Source: Apostichopus parvimensis (taxonomy: Eukaryota; Echinodermata; Holothuroidea; Aspidochirotida; Stichopodidae). From it: 39,509 nt of DNA. The stretch spans positions 55,243-94,751 of the forward strand of contig KN884833.1 in assembly GCA_000934455.1 (NCBI GenBank), written 5' to 3'. The position numbers and the translations under genes are program-made. Every line of letters begins with the position of its first letter. Positions within the stretch are counted from its first letter, which is position 1. The notes under the pieces were generated by a model. It ran no database searches, was not told the DNA's origin, and was given only the letters and a program-made list of their open reading frames with translations. This document shows, piece by piece, positions 30,950 through 39,509 of this stretch.

Positions 30950-33029
30950 CAGACCTGTCAACCTGTTTGACCCCAAAATAGGGAAAATAACATTTTTCAG
31001 GGCCAAAAATATGTAGAATAAGGGGAAAATAGAGAGGTTGGTAATTTTCAACTGAAATGATATAAATAAGTATAGTCTACTTACGCAATACAATGAGAGA
31101 ATCATCCAATCAGTGTTTCTTGTTGTAGTTTACAGCAGCTCGCTTCCCTTTCTACAGGGTTTCTTTAGTAGGCTTCCATTTGAAACAGGGAACAGTGGAC
31201 TCTGGGTATGGTGACTTCATGGCTAATATGCTAGATAGAGTCCCATCAAGCTTGAGACTTGACCGACTGTATGTCTTGTTCTTGTAAACTACACTGGATA
31301 GCCTTTCCCGTTCAGCGTTACTGTAGGGAATTACTAATACGATGCTAGCCATCTTTGCAAGGTTTTTGAATCTTTTCACTGAGGTTCCAGGCATGTTCAT
31401 TTGTGCGAGATTCCACCACAAAACATCCATTCTGTAATGCACTTTATCAGGGCCATCTTCAAACCGCGCAATCAATAACATTATCTTCCTCCCAGACAGC
31501 TTCACTGATGTACTCATCACTGAGAGTTTCATAATCACAGTACTCGTCATATAGATCATCAAATTCAACGTTCATATCCTGTACTATTGTTGTTGACCAA
31601 AAGTGTTGAAGAAAAAACTCAATGTGGCCCCAGTTGATATTCGTGGGGCGTTCTACATCTACCCAAACTGCGTTATTAATCACTTGGTTAGTTGGAACTT
31701 CGACTGAATATACTTGAGAGAATATTTGAAAGAAACTCTGAGCTGCATCTGTGAACTTTGTATATTCAATTTTACTTATATCCCCCTCATGAAGTAGTCT
31801 GGTTAAAGTGAACTTGGTTGTGCCACCTAGGAATATGTCCTTTGTGTTTCTGAAAATTGTTTCATCATCCAGGTCTAGTTCAGTGACCGATTGCACATTT
31901 TTCATGATTTGTGGCTGGACAATACGGTTCGCCAATTTGCGCCCCAGACTCTCCAAATGTTGAATTTTTGAGGAGGATTGTGGGTTCATCCCTCTGTAGC
32001 AGCAGATTGAAACTTGTAAACAGGGGCATTGCTGCTGCATGGAACAGCAGAGCAGGTTCTAACATGGGGTTTGAAAACCAGTCATGCAGTCTCTGGAATC
32101 TTGCAGATCAGCAAAATGTTCACTTTAAAAAATATGACTTTAGGCTTGGGTACTTCTTCAGAATTCTTGACACACTTGTAACATTCCAGGGATAGCCATC
32201 TCACTGACCGGTGTTTCAAACTGGATTGATACACCTGGTCGCAAAACTCTGAAGTACTCTAAGAGCTTTCCTTTGCGTTTTGAGCTTTTATCAAACCAGT
32301 TAAACACATGTCAAAAAAGTGGTTAGTGACAGTCTTGGATCGATTCACATCAAAAATTCTTATACTTACAGGATTCATTTTCCTAACTCCAGTGTCATTA
32401 GATCCATCTGTCCCAACACTATGCGTTCACTTTGCATTGTCGAACAATATACTCATGGCATTCTGGCGCAAGCACCTCATTGAGAATTGGGGTTGTTTTG
32501 GTCTTGGCGCAAGCATAAGATTTTACAATTTTCCTGTGTGGAAATGCCTCTTTAAGCAATGGGCCAAGATAGTCTGCAGTTGCTAGAGGTAACTTATGTT
32601 GAACAAGAAAATTAGTCACTAGTACTTCAGCCTTCAACACGTTTTTGTCATGTGACATATCCCTCACACTTGAAAAAAGTGTTTTCTGTTTTTTCCAAGA
32701 ATCCACATTTATGTTATGACTGGCTCTGCCAAAATGGATTTTCACATCACCTTGTCCTTGGTGTCCTCATGACACATTTCTACCACAAGGAATACAATGG
32801 AACCTGTGCGGGTCATTCGATACAGCCCGTATAGGGTATGAACTAGCCCAAGCGATTTTATATGAAACTGTATACTTAGCTGAGCCTGATGATGATGTAG
32901 CCTTGTTCCTGACGTTGCTATCAAATTTCCACCACCACTGCTGCTACTAGTACTAGGCTGAATGGGAACTTGATCATCTTCCTCATCAGTGTCAGGTTGT
33001 TCGATTGGTCATTTCTGATCCTCTGCCAT
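30950..33029 (-). mobile_element. Decayed hAT transposon with BED-finger transposase
   Basis: The transposase relic occupies 31152-33029 on the - strand, and the right-hand terminus is taken as CAGACCTGTCAACC at 30950, a typical hAT end. The opposite terminus and an 8-bp duplication were not found within the next 500 bp, so the left limit given is only the start codon of the transposase. The element lies between the LINE fragment and the element-B relative and does not touch either host gene. Confidence 0.75.
31152..33029 (-). pseudogene. hAT transposase with N-terminal BED zinc finger, broken
   Basis: Read from 33029 leftward: an acidic, serine-rich start (DTDEEDDQVPIQPSTSSS); a BED finger around 32745-32810 (FHCIPCGRN, then GDVKIH and a final H); a segment with NVDSWKKQKTL and EVLVTNFLVQHKLPLATADY (32419-32745); GTDGSNDTGVRKMNPV near 32350; RWLSLEC near 32200; then a long frame with NVQSVTELDLDDETIFRNTK (31459-32040); and the C-terminal dimerisation region with DVLWWNLAQ, IPYSNAERERLSSV and LDGTLSSILAMK ending at 31152. 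The BED finger binds transposon DNA and the C-terminus dimerises. The reading frame shifts several times, including an in-frame stop inside the finger, so it cannot make a full enzyme. About 620 residues in total would be normal for the family. Confidence 0.85.
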
Positions 33030-33539
33030 TATCCTGGGCGGTCACTTTCTTACCATCCAAGATCTACCTCGGTCTACTCTAGATCAGGATGATAACAAAT
33101 TGGCTCTCAGTCTCTCCACAGCAAGCCTAAAACTGGGACCGAATGTCATGCGTAGCCAGGCTTAGTGCTGACTACTGTTTTTGGGCCTACACACAACTCC
33201 GGTACGGAGCTGTAACATTAGGCAAGGCTGTTCGATCGCGGCACAAAAATGGTCTCAACTTGTATTGGCGGCAATTTGGCGCTGATCACGGAAGATTAGT
33301 GTGATCCACGTGAGTAATCCATTATATCAAGTTAAGTTTTTCCTTCCCTAATCCAAGTTAGAAATCCACAAAAACAATTCCCTCACGAAACGTCGGTAGT
33401 TATGATACTTTCCTTGATCGGTCGTAAATAAATAGCCTACATGCGACCAAGGGTTCGACCAAGGCCAACGTACAATAACAACCTTGCGCGAAGTTTGAGA
33501 ACTTACAAAGCAGCCTGCTATTGGTTGAGAGTCCCGCAC

Positions 33540-33994
33540 GCGAATTTTTTTCCCAAACTGAATTGACACTGAAATTATTTCCTCGATTCTGATTGTCTGA
33601 TCAAAACCGGAATGGTTGTCTGCGTTTATCAATGAATCCTTTTTTTTGTGTATACTCACTGGCTGCGCTGGCACACACTTCTTGGCACACACTTCTTCAT
33701 GGGCACTGCATATTCGACTAGGCCTATCATGATTCATTGACTTGAATACAATTGAGAAAACTAAAAGTATCGCAACTCCGAATGTAATGTGTTAAGAACA
33801 CTATATACTTTCGTTCATATAAACCTACCAAAAGTTCTGGAAAGTTGCTAATGTGAATATCTTGAATTTGTTCGTGTTGATCATGCTGATATCCACAGAG
33901 TATGGAGGGATCCATGTTGAATATTAAAGTATATCACGTGCTCGCCGAGAGCCAATAAGAATCGAGGAAATAATTTCAGCGTCAGTTCAGTTTG
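33540..33994. mobile_element. Internally deleted copy of element B
   Basis: The left end GCGAATTTTTTTCCCAAACT and the following 100 bp match the start of element B (23636 on). The sequence then jumps to the equivalent of about 24700 and follows B to its right subterminal region (ATCGAGGAAATAATTTCAG). The last bases of the right terminal repeat are missing after 33994. About 960 bp of B's interior is absent. Confidence 0.85.
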
Positions 33995-34057
33995 TAAGTG
34001 TAATCTAAAAATAGATTGATTGTTTACAAACACGTTACGACTGACGCTATGCGGGAC

Positions 34058-34111
34058 GCGAATTTTTTGTTCCCAAACTGACCTGACGCAGAAATTATTT
34101 CCTCGATTCTG
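34058..34111. mobile_element. Orphan element-B terminus
   Basis: A third copy of the element-B end, GCGAATTTTTTGTTCCCAAA, through TCGATTCTGAC, in the same orientation as a left end. It is not followed by element interior. The 9 bases before it (ATGCGGGAC, 34049-34057) are, with one mismatch, the reverse complement of the 9 bases before the copy at 33540 (GTCCCGCAC, 33531-33539). Confidence 0.75.
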
Positions 34112-35035
34112 ACAATCTGCTGTGAAGAAGTATTGAATACAGTCACTGGTTTCCAAAACTACAATGACCATTGTTGTGTTCACTACCAGCCTGTGTCTCT
34201 GTAATATTGTTTATAAAAATATAAAGTAATAATTTCAACACGTTAGAGATGAATGCAGTAATATGTTTCACTGATTCCACTCAAGTCAGGAAAGACGAAT
34301 AAAAGAATACAAAAATGAGACGGATTATTACAACAGTGTGAAATATATTATCAGCTCGTTGTACCATTCTCATGAAAGGTATATACCTTCAACCATGGAG
34401 GTCTGTTTTACCTCCATGCTTCAACCAGCCTATTATTATGTGGTTGCATTTACAGCAGGCACAGATTAAACCTTTTAGAGTGAGATTAAAATTGAGAGCA
34501 CATGTGAAAATGATCAATGACTGTACCTACGTACCCTGGATATAATTGTCACATGGTCTAGGCATGGTTAAGGCATGGTTCCAACATGCTTGAAGCATGG
34601 TTGTTATATGATAAGAAATATAATCAGATAACAGGAATAAGAACTGATTTGACCCCTGGAGTGGGTATCTCTTTCAATACTAATTCATCAGAGAATAAAG
34701 ACATCAGTAAAGTAATCTATTCTTTCCCAACATCCCGTCCTGCTACCCATACTTCCATCCTGACCACTTTCCGCTGCTACACCATTCAATACTTAACCAT
34801 ACAGTACTCCTCATATTGAGTTTATAAATGTAATAAAAGAGGACAAAACAATCTTACTCCACGTGCTCACACCCCTACCCAAAATTAGAAGAAACTATAT
34901 GTATATATTGATATGTTTTCTTTAACTAAGGGTAATGAAGTGAATTTGTGACATAAGTGGATCAAGCCCTTCCAATTCATACTTATGCAGTCTCTTCAGC
35001 ATAACATATACAAAGATAAAATGGTAATTGATCCC
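34112..35035. other. Intergenic, no gene seen
   Basis: Apart from the hairpin at 34394-34418 and a run of GCATGGTT-like words around 34565-34605, no feature is recognised in this stretch of about 0.9 kb. Confidence 0.5.
34394..34418. repeat. Perfect 9-bp stem hairpin
   Basis: CATGGAGGT (34394-34402) and ACCTCCATG (34410-34418) form an exact stem around a 7-base loop. A further 10-bp palindrome, GGTATATACC, lies just upstream at 34378-34387. Confidence 0.85.
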
Positions 35036-35039
35036 TTAA

Positions 35040-35666
35040 AGCAGCATTTTGCGTCCTTTTCTATGGTTTTTTTCAACCTCACTGATTCCAAGATGCCATA
35101 ACGACATACATAACTAGCATATCTATTGAAATCTTACTTCAAATGGTGGCATAAAAGTCCAAAAATTTACAACTTTCAACTTTGTTATTCTCGAAGATAT
35201 TTTCCGTTGGGATCCAAATAAACCTCGCCCATAATACGAATATTTAAAAGCTACGAACGTCATTGACCAAACGTAATACAACACCATGCTTGATTTGTGT
35301 AGATTGTCTATGGCAGTTGTACCAGGGAGCTGTTAGAGTACCAGCTCGCTGGTTTTACCAAGTTACCAACTCAAGGTTTTGAATCTATTTTTAGCAACGG
35401 CTCATAACTAAACCTGCATCTCTGATTGGTTGAATTCAAACTAGTAGGTTAGGGAAACTGTATGTGATTAATATGAAATGTGTAATTTGTCGGAGGACAC
35501 TTTTCTCATTATCTGCAAATGTCCTTAATCACTCGCCAAGTAACGCTTTTGGCAGGGAAAAAACTTGGCTAATATCTTGGTTTGCTGTTTTGTGATTGAT
35601 ATATATAAAAAACTTGATGGACTTGTCAAAAAAGTGGAAAACGGCGACAAAACGCAAAATGCTGCT
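35040..35666. mobile_element. MITE with TTAA flanks, 627 bp (Kolobok-like)
   Basis: The inverted ends AGCAGCATTTTGCGT and, at the right, AACGCAAAATGCTGCT are bordered by TTAA at 35036-35039 and 35667-35670. A TTAA duplication points to Kolobok or piggyBac; piggyBac ends normally start CCC, so Kolobok-like is favoured. There is no transposase frame inside. Confidence 0.8.
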
Positions 35667-35670
35667 TTAA

Positions 35671-36659
35671 GATGAACCAGTTCAGTTCAGATAATATATT
35701 TCGCATATACATAGACATACAAAACAGTGCAGTAATGGTATATACAGGATACTAGAAAAAACATAAAATGAACCAGACACACAGAACTGATACACATTTG
35801 ATTCAACGTGCTTGTATCATGTTGGTTCTCCAGCTTACTGTACATCAATCCAGTGCTTTGATTTCATAAGAAACTTTGTTGCATTTTATTCTATACTATT
35901 CCATTCCATGCCATCTTGTTGTAGTGAATAACAACCTTTCCTGCGTCATCAGTGGAAACTTCTCTTTCACATTCACACGGATTCCTCTGCAAGCAGCAAT
36001 CCAGCAATTGCCATCTCTGAACATTTGAAGGAAATAATATATCTGCAAAGGATATATGCACGAAGAAGAAAAATTAAATTGGAAAAGTTGAAACTGAGAT
36101 TGAAAGGTGAGGTTTGTACCAGACGAACAATTTCAAATGCATGAAAATTCAACATAAATCAAGCCTGGAACATATCTAATCTTTTATAATGATGAGTGAT
36201 GAATATTTTTAGTCTTAGTTTTACATTCCGCTTCAGTTGTTGAAACAAAATATGTAGCATTTTCTTGACTGGCAGTCAGCAGTGTTTGGAGATTCACAAC
36301 TAAATCTTACCTGATTCACAAATGCAACCAATAACATGAAAACAACTTTACGAGTGACCTAAACAAACGCTGGTGTTTAACAGAAAATAGCCATTTGCAC
36401 TCATCAGTTATTCAATGTGTTAGGGTCAGTTAAATGGTCAGCGCGATCGACAACTATCAACTAACAAAGGTCACAAACAGTCAATAGTCTCAAACAGACC
36501 AACAGTATTTATCTGGCTTATAAATGTTAAATGAAGTCTAGCGGGAATTGTACAACACACCAATAATTTAGTGTCCGTCTTTAAAGTAAGGATTCAAAAT
36601 TATCCCATTTCATGGACGCTAGTATTAGACAAGAATATATATAACTAATCTAATATAGT
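35671..36659. other. Intergenic, no gene seen
   Basis: About 1 kb of AT-rich sequence downstream of MRPS21. Short open frames here show no recognisable domain. Confidence 0.5.
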
Positions 36660-36665
36660 TTTATT
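36660..36665 (-). terminator. MRPS21: Poly(A) signal of MRPS21
   Basis: AATAAA on the - strand about 70 bp after the MRPS21 stop codon, the usual type of position for a short 3'UTR. Confidence 0.55.
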
Positions 36666-36734
36666 AATATTGATCATGAATGATTGAGACATTTCTATAA
36701 ATGGGACAAAGCTTCACAAACCTGGTTCTGATGA

Positions 36735-36912
36735 TCACAAAGGCCAAGGTTCCTCTCTGTTTTTCCTCATCAAGAACTGAATCCTTCTGGCCATCTCCTT
36801 GTTATATATAGATCTCATTTCTTCGTATTCCAATCTTCTCCTCTTCTGGAATGGTTTCTCAAAGTACCTTCTTCTCTTGACGTCATCGATGATGTTGTCC
36901 CTTGACAGAGAG
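36735..36912 (-). CDS. MRPS21: MRPS21 coding exon 2 (C-terminal part)
   Basis: A 178-nt exon that ends in TGA at 36737-36735. After the acceptor TTTGCTTTCTTAAAAG it encodes SLSRDNIIDDVKRRRYFEKP, then EEMRSIYNKEMARRIQFLMR and a KNREEPWPL end. This matches metazoan MRPS21, whose human form has EDIKHRRYYEKP and [20 protein letters not shown] at the same places. The product is a small basic subunit of the mitochondrial 28S ribosomal subunit (bS21m), working in mitochondrial translation. The start of the exon is set by phase: exon 1 ends with two bases of a codon and this exon supplies the third, giving N. With exon 1 it makes 86 residues, against 87 in human. Confidence 0.96.
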
Positions 36913-38676
36913 CTTTTAAGAAAGCAAACCAAATCGTCATCTTTCATCAACATATTACAGATTATCATGAATTTGCAATTATTCTTATAAACCAATATTA
37001 GCACCCATGAAGGTAGATTACTTACAAGTTACTGTACAGTACGCTGTACGACCATCCAATTTAACACTAAACAAACGAACAAGGCTTCATAAAATCGTTG
37101 CATTGTAGAGGTATAGGTAAATACATATATATTCTCAACTGCTTCTGTAGACAAAAGACAGTTCCAGCATTGCTCATCATTTTTATGAACAAAGCAAATA
37201 TCAGGATGGGAACCAAACAAAGAGACTTAGCATAAAATTCATTGCTAGAAACTCGGGTCCGAAACCCTTAATTCGTGTCAATAGTCACTGACGCTGTTAA
37301 CAAAATGGATCTTTGATTCTCTGCCATAATGAAAGTCAAGTTGCATTGTATTGATACATAATTTTCCATGTGACCTAACAAACACAGATCACTTACAAAA
37401 GCAAACTGTTGTGTGCACTCAACTGATATATGTTCGGTGTGCTTGATGTAAGCATTAGTTTAAGTACTGGAAATAACAACTGTAACACCTAAAACCTTAC
37501 ATAAGGAACAAACTAACTAGACTGTCCTGCAGTGATTGTTGCTGGACCGAGTGACATCACCTTCTAACGCTAAATAGGCTCTATAGGAAAATACACAGGT
37601 CCCGTAAGCCTATCCCTTTAAACCAATGTTAGGCCTATCCAACTGCACAGAATACTTGCGTATATTCACGCTAGGCTAGGAAGAATCCTTGAAAATGAAT
37701 TAACTTGATGCTGCAGGACATAGCCAATGTCAACGTCAAGTCACACAGTATGCCTTAGAATACAAGCCTTGTCACCCTTACACGTACAAATAGTAACACA
37801 CACTCACACAGTAAACATAGGAAGAACACGTTCGTGCTATGGTCGATTAAGCATATTCAATTGACCTCCACTCATTGTGATCTAGATGAATCGCAGTAAA
37901 TCAACATAAATATATGATGGTGTATCCATTAATAAGGATGACCCAACTTTCCTGATGTAAAACGTCAACCATTCAACGATTAGATTCGGTGTACAGTATA
38001 ACCATATAGAAAACCCACTCTCCAACAGCAAATGACTTCCACATGTAAGCCCCGCAAATCAACAAACCCATTTCAGGAAACCCGACACTTTGACCCAACA
38101 GAACTGTACCACAGATGTACATTTTGATTATTTTCTTTCAAAAAGTTGAACTGCTACTGGAACCCATGCAGCTTATCATGACTACACACAAATGTACATA
38201 GAAACGAATAGCAGACGACAGGATTCACTGCTCCTTAGCAACACAAGCACGTAAGCAGCCGCGTATGATATGAATGGAGTGACCACCTTAAGCAATCTAT
38301 ACGACTCTAATAGTAATCATGGCCTATGCAGATCAAAATTTTTAAGAGATGCAACGTAAATCACAACGTTATCACCCAAACCGATTTTTACCAAATGACA
38401 TGTACCGTAAATGCTTGTTATAGTACTTAGCGTTCTGTTTCTACGGAACGCTTACCTCATGAACCTGACAAAGAGTTAAATAATATGGTAGTACTACCTG
38501 TGAGCACGTCACATGACCCTCCATGATTGGCATGTTTTCCTACTGTATAGTGAGGGTTCCAGGTCATATTACAGTTGTCGGGTCTAACAGGCCAATCTGA
38601 ATGCTAGTGTATAGAAAAGTATGTTAATCTACAGTAACACAAAACTAACTATTTTTAGGCCAAGATAAAACCTTAC
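36913..38676 (-). other. MRPS21: MRPS21 intron
   Basis: A 1.76-kb intron with donor AA|GTAAGG and acceptor CTTAAAAG. No gene or mobile element with readable ends is seen in it. Confidence 0.7.
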
Positions 38677-38759
38677 TTGTTGAGTGTCCTGTAGGCTCCA
38701 TCCACATCACCATTCTTCACAAACACAGTCCTAGCAACAAACCGTAGATGCCTGGACAT
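38677..38759 (-). CDS. MRPS21: MRPS21 coding exon 1 (start of protein)
   Basis: ATG at 38759-38757 begins [20 protein letters not shown] and GAYRTLN, ending AA|GTAAGG. Human MRPS21 starts [20 protein letters not shown] and ends the same region with SAYRTLN, so start, frame and exon end are well supported. The exon probably begins at 38789, after a pyrimidine-rich acceptor TTTTTTTTCTACAG, leaving 30 bases of 5'UTR here and a further non-coding exon upstream. No classical mitochondrial presequence is obvious, which is normal for this short protein. Confidence 0.95.
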
Positions 38760-38924
38760 GATATTATATAGCCTCCTACCTCAAAGCCACTGTAGAAAAA
38801 AAAATGTTAAATGATATGAACAGTTACTCATGGATCTTTGGAAATTATTCATAAACAACATGGCATTGAAGTTTTAACACAATCATTTAACCTTTAAGCT
38901 TCAAATGCATGGTAGACATTTCTC

Positions 38925-39055
38925 TCCATGTATGTAGATATGTATACTTCTAAGACAATACTGTCCATGCATGTAGATACATGTATGGTGATACTGTCCA
39001 TTTACTGAATGTAGATACATATATGGTAGACAATACTGTCCATTTACTGAATGTA
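38925..39055. repeat. Short tandem repeat of about 45 bp, three imperfect copies
   Basis: ATGTAGATA plus ATGGTAGACAATACTGTCCA and variants recur near 38932, 38970 and 39010, with TTACTGAATGTA joining the last copies. It lies just upstream of the first MRPS21 coding exon, in its presumed 5' intron. Confidence 0.65.
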
Positions 39056-39138
39056 CAGTACCGCCAATAAGTAACTTGGTAAACCGCGCTCTTTTTTTGC
39101 GCTCAGTGCATTTAACCGCGCTCTATCTTTTGTTAAAA

Positions 39139-39156
39139 CCCGCATTTAAATGCGGG
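39139..39156. repeat. Perfect 18-bp palindrome
   Basis: CCCGCATTTAAATGCGGG is fully self-complementary. It sits in a locally GC-richer patch with repeated CGCGCTCT words (near 39084 and 39116), upstream of MRPS21. Whether it is regulatory or a piece of a repeat cannot be told. Confidence 0.85.
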
Positions 39157-39472
39157 TAATTGCAGGGAACTGTTTATCAGAGCGCAGATTCCGTCGGAAG
39201 GCTTCCCTAATTCTATTCATGCCCGCTAGAAGTGTAAAGTTCATTGTTACCGTCAGACGGTCAATGGCTGTAATCCTACTTAATTCCTTCCAATCCGGTT
39301 ACAAAAGAATATCGATCGCCGCTGGTAGAAGGAAGACCAAAGGTTTATACTTGGTGTTAAGCATGTATCTTAAACTGTTTAAATTCAACATACAATACAA
39401 ATATCCGTAGCAAAAATATGTGCGCAAAATAGTTCACCATTAAAACCCCAAAAAAAGGAATTCACATTTTAC

Positions 39473-39509
39473 CTGTACGAGGAAAATCATTGGTACAGCA
39501 GGCTGTCGT
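39473..39509 (-). promoter_or_regulatory. MRPS21: Possible 5' non-coding exon of MRPS21 (partial)
   Basis: On the - strand the window edge reads into CTCGTACAG|GTAAAATG, a good donor at 39473/39472. It would pair with the acceptor before 38789. Only the donor supports it; the exon start lies outside the window. Confidence 0.25.

Noticed and set aside
39150-39410. 86-codon + open frame near the right edge
   Set aside because: No recognisable domain, no supporting splice signals, and it lies opposite the presumed MRPS21 5' intron.

Overview
The window is nuclear DNA of a eukaryote: coding sequence is cut into short exons with GT..AG junctions, genes are sparse and AT-rich, and introns are full of transposon copies and tandem repeats. 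The NACHT-type immune receptor exon, the abundant hAT relics and the intron style suggest a marine invertebrate deuterostome, most likely an echinoderm (possibly a sea cucumber). The organism is inferred, not proven.

Two host genes can be supported. (1) On the + strand, from the left edge to about 28.06 kb, lies the 3' part of an NLR-like gene. A large NACHT exon (209-1725) is followed by eleven short exons that fall into a repeating quartet, here called A-B-C-D. The quartet occurs three times: the first A is the tail of the NACHT exon, then B1 2395, C1 2902, D1 3598; A2 5848, B2 9119, C2 10294, D2 14118; A3 15356, B3 17518, C3 21156, D3 27968. Splice phases agree at every junction, and equivalent exons have matching lengths (A 120, B 209 or 206, C 77). 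The gene's 5' end lies outside the window. (2) On the - strand, MRPS21 (mitochondrial ribosomal protein bS21m) is complete in two coding exons (38759-38677 and 36912-36735), 86 residues, with a poly(A) signal just downstream.

The rest is repeat-derived. Introns of the NLR-like gene hold several hAT relics (6.8-7.5 kb, 10.5-11.7 kb, 12.1-12.35 kb), two hAT MITEs with 8-bp target duplications (14605-14963 and 20504-20824), a tandem duplication of about 1 kb (17.9-20.15 kb), a nested pair of inverted-repeat elements with readable target duplications (22894-25262), and a 2-kb array of a 36-bp minisatellite (25471-27469). Between the two genes lie a LINE 3' end (about 30.64-30.89 kb), a decayed BED-finger hAT transposon (30950-33029, - strand), a deleted relative of the nested element (33540-33994) with an orphan terminus (34058-34111), and a MITE flanked by TTAA (35040-35666).

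The two host genes show no functional link. The most notable feature is the exon-quartet array downstream of the NACHT domain, which occupies the place where an NLR normally carries its ligand-sensing repeats.
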